From the NCBI GenBank assembly GCA_025738555.1, contig JAOVFP010000011.1, forward strand, positions 2,976,001-3,040,000: a stretch of 64,000 nt of DNA, read 5' to 3'. Below are positions 1 to 10,145 of this stretch, piece by piece. The translations under genes and the position numbers were made by a program. The first letter of the stretch is position 1; each line of letters starts with the position of its first letter. The stretch is from Cyathus striatus. Taxonomy: Eukaryota; Basidiomycota; Agaricomycetes; Agaricales; Nidulariaceae. The notes under the pieces were generated by a model. It did no database searches, was not told the DNA's origin, and saw only the letters and a program-made list of their open reading frames with translations.

Positions 1-59
1 ACCATCTCATTTCATATCATCCTGATCTACTGTTACATAGTCTGATTTCAATCCTATTC

Positions 60-435
60 CTTTGTTACATCATCTTGTTTCATTATTTCACCATCCTGTT
101 CCCTTGTTACATCATCCTGTTTCATCATTACAACATCCCATTCCCTTGTTACATCATCTCATTACATCATTACATCATCCTGTTTCATCATTACATTATC
201 CCATTTCATCATTACATCATCTTGTTTTATCATTACATCACCTAGTTTCATCATTACATTATCCAATTTCATCATTACAACATCCTGTTCCCTTGTTACA
301 TCATCTTGTTTCATCATCACATCATCCCATTTCATCATTACATCATTACAACATCCCATTCCCTCATTACATCATCCTGTTTCATCATTACATCACCCTG
401 TTTCATTATTACATCATTCTATTTTATTCTCACAA
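60..435. repeat. Tandem minisatellite, units built on TTACATCATCCTGTTTCATCA
   Basis: About 18-21-base units with the alternating words TTACATCATC and CTGTTTCATCA are repeated imperfectly through this stretch. The open frames across it on both strands (for example 62-481 plus and 162-359 minus) only translate the repeat into low-complexity His/Leu/Ser or Met/Asp/Val strings, so I treat them as repeat shadows. It lies just outside the large inverted repeat that starts near 641 and could be a decayed outer part of the same element. Confidence 0.85.
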
Positions 436-640
436 CAGAACTATGGCATTAGTTACAATTTTCTATTCTAATTTTCCATAAGGACATAAGTATAATAAGA
501 TTCTGTACAGAATTTTCAGGTCTGTAATGCAGAATTCTGCATAATTCCACTAGTGCTGACAGCCATTATTGATGAGATTACTGCAATTGCAGTAAAAGTG
601 CTTAGACATCTGCAGGAGTAACTATGAAACAGCTTTATAG
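436..640. other. AT-rich spacer, no gene seen
   Basis: Unique-looking AT-rich sequence between the first minisatellite and the arm of the large inverted repeat. I see no reading frame, RNA gene or clear repeat here. Confidence 0.5.
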
Positions 641-660
641 CTTGCAGTCCATTATTGCAA

Positions 661-1500
661 GGAATGCTTCATATCTGCTTCTACCACCTGCTGTCATTGC
701 TTCATATTTGCTTCACTATACTGCAGTATCTGCTTCAGGGTTGGGACATTTACTTTATAGGTGAGCAGTAATTGCTTCAGGATTGTTTCAACCTGCTGCA
801 GTAATTGCATTATGATTGTTTCATGTATTTTCAGTGATTGGTTCAGATTTGCTTCTTCATTTTGTAGTGATTACTTTATTATTGCTTCATGTTTGCTTCA
901 ACCTGTTGCAGAACTTGCTTCATATATATCCTGTACATGCTTCAAATTTGCTTCAACCCATTGCAGTATTTGCTTCATATTTGCTTCACTCTGTTGTAGG
1001 AATTGCCTCAACATTGCTTCAACCTATTGCAGTATTTGCTTCATATTTGCTTCACCCTGTGGTAGGAATTGCTTCAATAGGGGAGTTCAATCTTGGCCAT
1101 TTTGTCACATCGCTACAGATCAGTTGCTACAGCCACACTACAGTATCCTGCCAAAAAGGTTTAGCATGTGTCACAAAACAGCTGTAGCTGTATTGTGTAT
1201 CACCAAGATTGAACTCCACTAATATTGCTTCAACCCATTGCAGTATTTGCTTCATGTTTGCTTCAATCTCTTGCAGACTTGCTTTATATATTTCCTGTAC
1301 ATGCTTCAACATTACTTCAACCCATTGCAGTATTTGCATTATGCTTGCTTCATATATATCATGTACATGCTTCAAAATTGCTTCAACCCATTGCAGTATT
1401 TGCTTCATGATTGTTTCAACATGTTGCAGTACTTGCTTCATATTTGCTTTATTCAGTTGTAGAATTTGCTTTATATATTTTTTCCACCTTCATGCTTACT
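661..1500. repeat. Left-arm minisatellite (TTGCTTCAACCCATTGCAG type)
   Basis: Roughly 20-21-base half units, CTTCAACCCATTGCAGTATT and TGCTTCATATTTGCTTC, alternate through this stretch, with variants carrying TGTACATGC. The reverse complement of the same units fills 5121-6120. A 140-bp MITE interrupts the array at 1080-1219. Confidence 0.85.
1080..1219. mobile_element. 140-bp MITE, TIR GGGGAGTTCAATCTTGG, TA target duplication
   Basis: The left end reads GGGGAGTTCAATCTTGG and the reverse complement of the right end reads GTGGAGTTCAATCTTGG (16 of 17 identical). TA lies directly outside each end (1078-1079 and 1220-1221), and the minisatellite continues on both sides. TA duplication and size fit a Tc1/mariner/pogo-type non-autonomous element. 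The ends resemble those of the 3-kb element at 40859-43908 (GGGGAGTTCAAACCTGG). Confidence 0.85.
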
Positions 1501-1549
1501 TCAACTTGTTGTAATACTTGCTTTATTTTTGCTTCATATTTGTTACATA

Positions 1550-1960
1550 TCACAAAGGTATGACAGGTGTGAAACATGAGAAAATGTGACAAATGAGACA
1601 AGTAAGAAAGATGTGACAGGTGTGACACTTGAGAAGAGCATGGCATGTATGTGATATATGGAAAAGGTGTGGCATGTGTGACATATGGGAGTGGCGTGAC
1701 ATGTGTGACATATAAGAAGAGCGTGACAGATGTGATATATAATAAAGGTGTGACAGGTGTGACACATGGGAATAGCGTGACATGTGTGACAGATAATAAA
1801 AGTGTGACAGGTGTGACATGTATGACATGTGGGAAAATGTGACATATGTAACATATGGGAAAGTGTGACAGGTGTGGCGGATAATAAAGGTGTGACATTT
1901 GTGAAAATTGTGACAGGCATGACATATAGGAAATATGTGACAGGCATGACTGTGACAACC
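1550..1960. repeat. Minisatellite GTGTGACAGGTGTGACATATGG type, left arm
   Basis: Units of about 22-24 bases with the core GTGACA(G/T)GTGTGACA followed by ATGGGAA or ATAATAAA. The complementary array is at 3520-3850, making the inner part of foldback-like element A. Confidence 0.85.
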
Positions 1961-1989
1961 ATGGTTGTTATGCCCACTTTGATAGTAAT

Positions 1990-2290
1990 TATGTTTACCA
2001 ATGCTTAATAATCACTTATGATTACCATTGCATCTAGTAATATGTGAATATGCCCTTGAAACACTTAATGATCACCTATGATCACCTGAATAATCATTAG
2101 TATGAATAATAAGCAAATCCTCTATTGAAATACTCAATGATCACTGATGATCACCAGTAGATCTAGTAATAATAGATGAATATTCCTTTGAAACACTTAA
2201 TGATCACTTATGATCATATGAACAATTGTCAGTAAAAATATTTAGCTAATATCCCATTGAAACATTCATTGATCACTAATGATCCAATGT
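1990..2290. repeat. ATGATCACTTATGATC repeats, left arm
   Basis: Four to five units of about 65-75 bases built on AACACTTAATGATCACTTATGATC and separated by AT-rich spacers. They are mirrored in reverse complement at 3166-3480. Confidence 0.75.
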
Positions 2291-3165
2291 TCTCTGAGAT
2301 GCTTGCCAATATTTGAATTTGTTCTGTTCAGAGACCCTGTGATGCATGACCAAACTTTTGATTGAAATGATACAGTAGTAGTAACTAATACTAACCCAAT
2401 TTGCTACTAGTACCATTCAATGACCACTCCTGCCCACCTACAAATCCAACCCTAATAGCTAATCTCCAACAGCTAATCTAATGCCATTTTTGTTTTTCTT
2501 AGAACACCCTTTGGGTTACACCAGTACTTACTCTCTTTTAATCAGTGTTTCCAATATTCTCCCAAACACAACTATAGTTAATCAAATCATTTCATATAAA
2601 CTCCTTCCTATTTCATCATATGTTCTTAAGAATAAGTGCTGAATTTTATGATCAACTCTAAATTATATAGTATTTTATGCTATTAGTGATATATAAGTAC
2701 AAATATGTAATATAGATTGTGTCAAAGAAATATACAGTTAGGTTAGATTAGAAACTGGAAACTAGGGTTAGTAAGTTCTAAGTAGTTATGTTAGGAGTGA
2801 AATGATGTACAACTAAAGTATCAATTATATATTTGTTATAACATCAATGGAAATTAGCATTAAATAAAAATTCTAGCTGCTAAGTGGTTTTATTATTCTC
2901 TAATATATGTATGTGCATCTCATTATATTTGGGTTATGTATATATGATTTTAGTGTGGAGAACCAAATTGTAAACCAAAACCAGTACCAGCCAACAATAA
3001 CTTCTCTTATTATATCATTTACTATTTATAATGATAATACATAGTTGCAAATTATTAATAAAAATAAAATTACATATACCATGAGTGGTGTTAGCCAAAG
3101 TGATCATAAAAATGTAGCATTTTATGATTGCCATGATTATAAACAATTATCACCTTGATTATTAT
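2291..3165. other. Loop of foldback-like element A
   Basis: The spacer between the two inner arms is AT-rich and almost free of CpG. Bases 2310-2386 resemble, with CG-to-TG/CA changes, the right end of the TA-flanked MITE at 60749-61094 (shared words TTGTTCTGTTC and GAAATGATnCAGTA). I see no gene. Confidence 0.5.
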
Positions 3166-3850
3166 GCATTTTTAAAGACTTATTCACCTATTAATACTAG
3201 GTCTAATGGTGATCATAAGTGATCAATGAATGTTTCAATGAGATATTAGCTAATGATTTGTACTGATAATTGTTCAGATGATCATAAGTGATCATTGAGT
3301 ATTTCAATAGAGAATTTGCTTATTATTCATACTAATGATTATTCAGGTGATCATAGGTGATCATTAAGTGTTTCAAGGGCATATTCACCTATTACTAGAT
3401 GCAATGGTAATCATAAGTGATCATTGAGTGTTTCAAGGGTATATTAGTATCCACTGGCAATCATAGATGATCATTAAGAATTGGTAGACATAACTACTGC
3501 CAAAGTGGGCATAACAACCACAATTGTCACAGTCATGCCTGTCACATATTTCCTAAATGGCATGCCTGTCACAATTTTCACAAATGTCATACCTTTATTA
3601 TCTGTCACACCTGTCACGCTCTTCTCATGTGTCACACCTATCACACTTTCACATATGTTACACCTGTCACGCTATTCCCATATGTCACACCTGTCACACC
3701 TTTATTATATATCACACATGTCACACCTTTCCTATATATCACATACATGTCATGCTCTTCTCAAGTGTCACACCTGTCACATCTTTCTTACATATCTCAT
3801 TTGTTACATTTTCTCATGTTTCACACCTATCACACCTTTGTGATATGTAA
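3166..3850. repeat. Inner right arm of foldback-like element A
   Basis: Reverse complement of 1550-2290: GATCATAAGTGATCATTGA-type units to about 3480, then a TCACACCTGTCACACC-type minisatellite from 3520 to 3850. Open frames here (3481-3843, 3557-3850) only read through the repeat. Confidence 0.85.
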
Positions 3851-3898
3851 CAAATATGAAGCAAAAATAAAGCAAGTGCTACAACAAGTTGAAGTAAG

Positions 3899-3906
3899 CA
3901 TGAAGG
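3899..3906. repeat. 8-bp target duplication CATGAAGG, left copy
   Basis: CATGAAGG occurs here and at 5113-5120, directly flanking the inserted element. The uninterrupted site is present in reverse complement in the left arm at 1487-1494. Confidence 0.9.
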
Positions 3907-5112
3907 CAGTAATTTACGCTCCCCCACCAGTTTATGTGGACTCCACATAACCTTCTCTTTTTTTAGGTGGAGTCCACATAAACTCTATATGGAGTCCACC
4001 TAAACTCCACATTGAGTCCATAATTTCCACATATACTCCATGTGGAGTCCATCTTATCTTTGTGTAAACTCCACATGTACTCCACATTATCCTCCATGTA
4101 AAATTTATGTGGAGTCTATGTAGATATTATATAGATTTCACATAATACTGCATGTATGGATTGATATTAGCTGCTACATTGCTTTGTTTTGCCATGTTTA
4201 CATTTATGTAACAGTTGTCACTGCTAATTACAGGTGTAATATAATCATAAATTATCGAATTTGTCACACAGTGTCACAGTTGTCACAGTTATCTTAGCAC
4301 ACTTAATTTTGTCTGTTATTGTCCCATCTTTGTGACAACATTACTACTGCAGTTGTTATGGTGTTATAGTTGTCACACTTTTCATACAGTGTCATGCTCA
4401 ATGTATGGTGTCACACTTAGTGCATGGAGTCATGCTTGATGCACAGAGTCACACTTGATGCATGGAGTTACACTTAACACATGGTGTCACACTTGATGCA
4501 CAGTGTCGTGCTTGATGCAAAGTGTCACACAAACACATGGTGTCACACTAACACATGGTGTCACACTCGATGCATGGTGTCATGCTCAACACATGGTGTC
4601 ATGCTTGATACACAGTGTCACACTCAACACATGATGTCACACTTGACACATGGTGTCACACTTAACACATGGTGTCACACACAATGCATAGTGTCACACT
4701 TGATGCAGTGTCACACTCAATGCACAGTGTCACGCTCAATGACAATGTGTGAAAAGTGTGACAATTGCTACCCTGTCACAACTATAGTGACTGTAACAAA
4801 TATAACACTGTAATACTATGAGTTACATAGTGTTACAGTTGTCACAGTCATTACACATGGAGTCTATGTGGAGTGTACCAGGATGTAATATGGAGAATCC
4901 ATGTGGAGTTCTCCTAAACTCCATGGACTCCATGTGGAATTTAGTGATTTCATGTGGAGTCCACATGGAGTCCATGTAAAATCTGCCTACCTTTTAATGT
5001 CAATAACACATCACTCCACATATCATCCATGTTGAGTCCACATAGGCTCCTGAAATTTTACAAGGAGTCCACATGGACTCCACGTAAACGTGTGGGGGAC
5101 CATAAAGTGCTC
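3907..5112. mobile_element. 1.2-kb non-autonomous element with 8-bp target duplication (hAT-like), inserted in the foldback arm
   Basis: The ends are imperfect inverted repeats: left CAGTAATTTACGCTCCCCC, right (reverse complement) GAGCACTTTATGGTCCCCC, followed on both sides by a TTTAnGTGGA-type motif and subterminal arrays of GGAGTCCAC/GTGGACTCC. The target duplication CATGAAGG is perfect (3899-3906 and 5113-5120), and the left arm of element A keeps the empty site at 1487-1494. The interior 4380-4740 is a minisatellite. An 8-bp duplication fits hAT; no transposase is encoded, so it must have been mobilised in trans. Confidence 0.85.
4380..4745. repeat. Minisatellite TGTCACACTTGATGCATGG type
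   Basis: About 20-23-base units of TGTCACACTTGATGCATGG and TGTCACACTTAACACATGG alternate in the middle of the 1.2-kb insert. The open frame at 4481-4813 is a repeat shadow. Confidence 0.8.
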
Positions 5113-5120
5113 CATGAAGG

Positions 5121-6128
5121 TGCAAAAAATATATGAAGCAAATTCTACAACTGAATAAAGCAAATATGAAGCAGCTTTGAAGCATGTACAGTATATATGA
5201 AGCAAATACTGCAATAGGTTGAAGCAATTTTGAAGCATGTACATGACATATAGGAAGCAAGCATGATGCAAATACTGCAATGGGTTGAAGCAATATTGAA
5301 GCATGTACAGGAAATATATGAAGCAAATGATGCAATGGGATGAAGCAATATTGAAGCAATTCCTGCAACAGGTTGAAGAAAACATGAAGCATATACTGCA
5401 ATGGGTTGAAGCAATATTGAAGCAATTCCTACAACAGGGTGAAGCAAATATGAAGCAAATACTGCAGTGGGTTGAAGCAATGTTGAAGCAATTCCTACAA
5501 CAGAGTGCAAACATGAAGCAAATACTACAACAGGATGAAGCAAATATGAAGCAAATACTGCAATGAGTTGAAGCAAATTTGAAGCATGTACAGGATATAT
5601 ATGAAGCAAGTTCTGCAAGAGGTTGAAGCAAACATGAAGTAAATACTGCAATGGGATGAAGCAATATCGAAGCAAATACTGCAATGGGTTGAAGCAATAT
5701 TGAAGCATGTACAGAATATATATGAAGCAAATACTACAACAGGATGAAGCAAATATGAAGCAAATACTGCAACAGGTTGAAGCAATTTTGAAGCATGTAC
5801 AGGAAATATATGAAGCAAATACTGCAATAGATTGAAGCAAATTGAAGCATGTACAGGAAATATATGAAGCAAGTACTGCAATAGGTTAAAGCAAACTGAA
5901 GCATGTACAGGAAATATATGAAGCAAGTTCTGCAACAGGTTGAAGCAAACATGAAGCAACTACTACAACAGGTTGAAGTAATTTTGAAGCATGTACAGGG
6001 AATATATGAAGCAAATACTGCTATGGGTTGAAGCAATGTTGAAGCAATTCCTACAATAGGGTGAAGCAAATACAAAGCATATACTGCAATGGGTTGAAGC
6101 AATGTTGAAGCATGTATCGAAATATATG
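5121..6128. repeat. Right-arm minisatellite of foldback-like element A
   Basis: GAAGCAATATTGAAGCA and AATACTGCAATGGGTT units, the reverse complement of 661-1500, with more copies than the left arm. All long frames on both strands here (for example 5023-5730 and 5145-5840 minus) are translations of the repeat. Confidence 0.85.
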
Positions 6129-6149
6129 AAGCTTTTCGTTGAAATTATA

Positions 6150-6455
6150 TGTTACAGTTCTCACAGTTGTCATAGTTGTCAGAGTCATCACACTTGTCAC
6201 ACTTGTCAAACTGTAGGACAAGTATGATGACTGTGACATATGTTACAATGCTACTAAGATCTTGCTATGTTCAGGTAGTGTTCAGGTGAAGTTCATGTAG
6301 AGTCCAGGTAGAGTCCATGTAGAGTTCAGATGGAGTTCATGTAAGAGACATGTAGTTGGTTCTAACTGAAGTCCACCTGAAGTTTACTAGAGTTCACCTG
6401 CAGTCCAGTAGAGTCCATATAGAGTCCAGAAGTTTACCTGAAGTCCACCTGATCT
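6150..6455. repeat. Short TTGTCACA and AGAGTCCATGT repeats
   Basis: 6150-6245 holds TTGTCACA-type repeats, with a reversed copy near 6225-6245. 6270-6450 holds about a dozen GTAGAGTCCA/GGAGTTCATG units. The GAGTCCA motif is the same as the subterminal motif of the 3907-5112 element, so this may be the remnant of a related end. Confidence 0.65.
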
Positions 6456-6579
6456 CATGGAGGAGTGCAATATAATGCCTCACTCTTCATCACATGGGCA
6501 TCATTCTCATACCCAACCCCCACTACCACTGAAGCCCATCACCACTTCTGGCCATGCCTTGCCAACAGACAATGCATTA

Positions 6580-6856
6580 CTGTAGACTTTCGACCAACTG
6601 TTCAGTCATGCATCACACGATGCTTTGAACTTGAACAGATGTCTCATTAATCATGCATCACAGAGCAATTTGAACAGTGGTATATCTGATTTGAATAGAG
6701 GTTAGGGTCTATTTTTCGGCAGCTCACTTTGCTCGCAAAAATTCTCACAAACAGATATTCCATTCGTCACACATCACACTGATCCTTGAACAGAGGGTCC
6801 AACTGTTCATCGCCGTCACAGTGTAATTCAATGATCAGTTGGTCGAAAGGGTGCAG
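6580..6856. mobile_element. 277-bp MITE, TIR CTGnAnnCTTTCGACCAACTG, TA duplication
   Basis: The left end CTGTAGACTTTCGACCAACTG and the reverse complement of the right end CTGCACCCTTTCGACCAACTG agree at 18 of 21 positions. TA is found at 6578-6579 and 6857-6858. The same family, with TIR CTGGATCATTTCGACCAAT, is at 60749-61094. Tc1/mariner-type by duplication and size; no coding capacity. Confidence 0.8.
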
Positions 6857-7118
6857 TAATCCCTCCACTAGTGGCCATCCCTCAAACACTATCCCATTCC
6901 AATGGGGGATCTAATGACCCACCAGAGGAACCTGCAGGACTGAATAATAATGAGGGGACTAACATCTCATCAAGTGATCAGCCCATGAACACAGCAGACA
7001 AACTGGGGATATTTCATAATGTTATGGAGGATATTCCTCTCTATGATAACCCACTGTGCATGTAGTAGGGTTAGCCCATCCTCACACATTAAGACCATCC
7101 AGACATGGTCTCATAGGG
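6857..7118. other. Spacer with a 64-codon open frame of unknown value
   Basis: An open frame at 6871-7065 (plus) would encode a Ser/Asn/Pro-rich peptide with no family I recognise, and its first codon is not ATG. It may be a remnant of an exon. Nothing else is seen here. Confidence 0.3.
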
Positions 7119-7123
7119 GTGTG

Positions 7124-7341
7124 TGTAAGCACCATGCCTATCATATTGGACATTAGTATATTATCACCATGTTTGTATCTACTGAGTTAGACAAACTTGT
7201 ACACTATATAAACACCATCATGCATACATGTACAAAAGGACTTACTCCTGCACTACATAGACTACCAATAGAGATTGGTCAGATGTACCTACTAGGACCA
7301 TAAGTCATAGAGGATATGAACCTCTACAGTTAGTCTTATCA
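7124..7341 (+). mobile_element. Candidate solo LTR (218 bp)
   Basis: The segment begins TGTAAGCACC and ends CTTATCA, so it has the TG...CA ends of an LTR, and has a TATA-like CTATATAAAC at about 7202 in the middle. The flanking 5-mers are GTGTG (left) and GTGTA (right), a 4/5 match to a target duplication. There is no second copy in the window to confirm it. Confidence 0.35.
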
Positions 7342-7344
7342 GTG

Positions 7345-10140
7345 TAATGTATAATGTGTAATGCAGCCATATGTGATATAACAACTATCTTGCTTAATCC
7401 AGCCATGAGTAAGTCAAGATCAAAGATCCTCCTGATAAGAATTTTTTGCATATCAATATTATATGTTCTATAAAAATATAAAAATATAAAACTTTCTAAT
7501 TAATTGTGGAAGTTATATTTGATGATAGTTTCTTAAATAAGATTATGATTGATGTAGGGCTTACTAAGTTCCAGCACTCCTTATATAAGTAGTTTCCTTC
7601 ATCTAATTTGATAACAATTAGCTTAGTTACAATTCACCCTAATACAATCATTTCTTCTGTAATGCATTTGTGGTAATTGAATATATCACTTCCAGAAAGA
7701 GAAATTAAATAAAGTTAATTTTGCAGGACTTGATATAGAAAAAAAAAATTGTATAAAATGCAATTTTATTACATTTTGATGCAAATAACAACATTTTATA
7801 TGTTTGAGTCCTCAGATTTGTGTGTCACACTCTGTGACAGATAATGACATATTATGTAAAAGTCACACATTGTCACATTTTGTGTGACCATATGTAATAG
7901 AAGATATTATCCTGCTCCAAGGAAGAGCACTTCAGTTGGCTAAGTGTGTGACAAGGGCCAATCTTGGTGCTTATTCCCACTACCTTTTAAGGTAGCTGGG
8001 TTATAGGGTCCTTTGAATTTCTCTATAAGTCAATTTGTGGATCATGTTCAGGATCTCACTTTCTGGTAATATGATTGGCTGAAGACTTTTTATGCTGTGT
8101 TTGGCTTACTTAAGTTATTTACTGATACACATGTAAAAAGAAAGTAACAAACCTAATTTTAAAATTCATTACATCTTGGTTTCAAGATGTCAGTACCAAG
8201 TGCATCAAGCAAGGAAACAGCAGGGAGGGGCTGAGTTCCTGCACCACCTCCCATAGTTAAACAAGGGATATAAAACAACCTATTAAAAACATATAAACCA
8301 CTGCTTCAGTACTGGTTTTAATGCTCTTAAACCAATAAAATACATAAAAAAACACTTTACCTTTTAAAACAATGTTACATTCTAAGCATGAGTAACAGAA
8401 ACCTGGAACAGACAATATGACTATGACAAAGTCAGCATGAGATACACAGTATAGCTAAAGACAAAACTAACTTACTGAGACCATAAGCCATCCAGACCCT
8501 GAGACATGAAACACAAGACCCACAAGCTTGAGTAGCAATGATGACAATGAGACAATGAAACAACAAAACAGTGAGACAGAGAGGGAGAGTGTGAGAAGTG
8601 GGGAAAGGAAGAATGAACAGAACAAGAACAAGTACCCCAATGGTCAGGAGTTCACATGGAAGCAGTAAACTGACTTGAGAGGCCAACATAAATGAAATTG
8701 ATATGAGCAGCTGGTGCTGCCACATTGGCTGATTACCTGATTAGGAAGGTAACCAATGTGATGCTCAAACAAGTGTGCATTGCAGAAAGAGGGCACACTG
8801 AGCTATGTGCACAATTGGCTGCCCACTGCCTAGGTGCTGATGGAGCACTACCTTACACATGGACTGGGGAAATACCAGAGATCAAATACAATTTTATTAC
8901 TATGCAATTTGTAAGTAAAATAGCTAGAAACTGTATATAATAGGGGGAAAGGGAAGAAATAAGGCAGGAACTGCCAGGCATTCTTCCCTCTCATGGATAG
9001 AGTGGTTCAGACATATCAGATGAGAATCAGAATTAGTTACAAGACATTTACACCAAGAACTACATACTGAGTTTACTGAATTGAAATCTGAACACCTTGA
9101 ACTTTGAATACCTTGACATGTTCTAAGAATAAACTAAGTTAAACTAATCTATAAATAACTTGTTCTATTTTTGAAATTGAAATCATTGCACCCTTCAAAC
9201 TTACTGAACTTACACCTTGGGATTTGAGTTTATCATTATACTCAGAATTTTATATTCTAAATATTACTAAGTAATCTCTTAACTCATCATGTGACTCAAT
9301 ATTACTCTTATCTTTCTCAGCTTCATTGCCATTCATCTCCCCTCAAGACTCTTCTCCTCAACTCCTCCTAGTCAAGTCCTTGAGTTCTTCAACATAACTG
9401 CAGCCAAGTTCCACTGTTGTCTTTCCAGTCATTTTCTCATATAACCATGCTCCTTTACTCCTCTCAACTACCCTTCCCTGCTACTCAATGGGCATAACAC
9501 CAAACATGCATACATCTGCTACCTAGCACTCAAGTTGGGCACACAAGCAGTCAAAAGAATAACACATATGTCCTGCCCATTCCAGATCCTGTGCATTACA
9601 CAGATTTGAGAGGGATAGCTACCTACCTTTCTGGGAAACAGGCAGATGGAGCACCGGTGGGACTACAATAGGATTGAAGAGGATATGCTGTTGTTGAAGA
9701 TTTGTTGACTAGTTTACTCTCACATGCAGAGTATTTGGATTCTTGTGAGAAAAGTACTGCATTGTGGCAAAATGACAACTTTTCACTGTTAAGTGCAGTT
9801 TGGCTGGGCCACCACACATATATGATCTTCTCATTTCATGTACTAATGTTAACTCAAAGCTTTGGTCTGTATTTGTATGTAATTTTATGAACCACAGATT
9901 TGGCCAATCTTGGTGCTTATGTAATATGATTACATAAGAGTACTGGAAGTGAGCCCTACCTTATTTGGGAATATAATTTGTGTGATTTTCTAGTTTTCTC
10001 ACCTTACTTCTACTTAATCTAGTAGTCCCAATAAATCAACAAAGTAGATAAATTTAACATATCACTCATATCAATCAACACAAAAATTAGGGGGAATTTC
10101 AAATAGTGCAAAAATGTAAAATAAAATACAGTAAAGAAAA
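7345..10140. other. AT-rich, CpG-poor region without a supportable gene
   Basis: Only short frames occur (8432-8725 minus, 8725-8940 plus, 9623-9817 minus) and none resembles a known family. Landmarks: a conserved hairpin at 7973-8004, a 19-bp direct repeat GGCCAATCTTGGTGCTTAT at 7956-7974 and 9902-9920, and a short stem CATTGG...CCAATG at about 8725-8760. The region looks like decayed transposon sequence. Confidence 0.5.
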
Positions 10141-10145
10141 CAATA

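Larger units (their letters stand above)
641..6128. mobile_element. Foldback-like element A: giant inverted repeat with tandem-repeat arms
   Basis: The sequence is palindromic at large scale around about 2700. Pairs visible by eye: a TGCTTCA-type minisatellite at 661-1500 pairs with its complement at 5121-6120; a GTGACA-type minisatellite at 1550-1960 pairs with 3520-3850; ATGATCACTTATGATC-type repeats at 1990-2290 pair with 3166-3480. The innermost unique words also match in reverse complement (1966-1990 with 3490-3512). The right arm is longer because a 1206-bp element was inserted at 3907. Long terminal inverted repeats made of internal tandem repeats are the hallmark of foldback transposons. 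The outer ends and a target duplication were not found, so the limits are approximate. No transposase frame is visible. Confidence 0.75.

Noticed and set aside
62..1222. Long open frames across 62-481, 761-1222 and 816-1187
   Set aside because: They translate minisatellite units into periodic low-complexity peptides and lack an ATG or a conserved domain; the same holds for 1449-1958, 3481-3950 and 5000-6102.
7388..7410. A second CACATGGCTGG-type MITE ending at 7408
   Set aside because: Only a right-end-like sequence followed by TA is present; no matching left end was found upstream.
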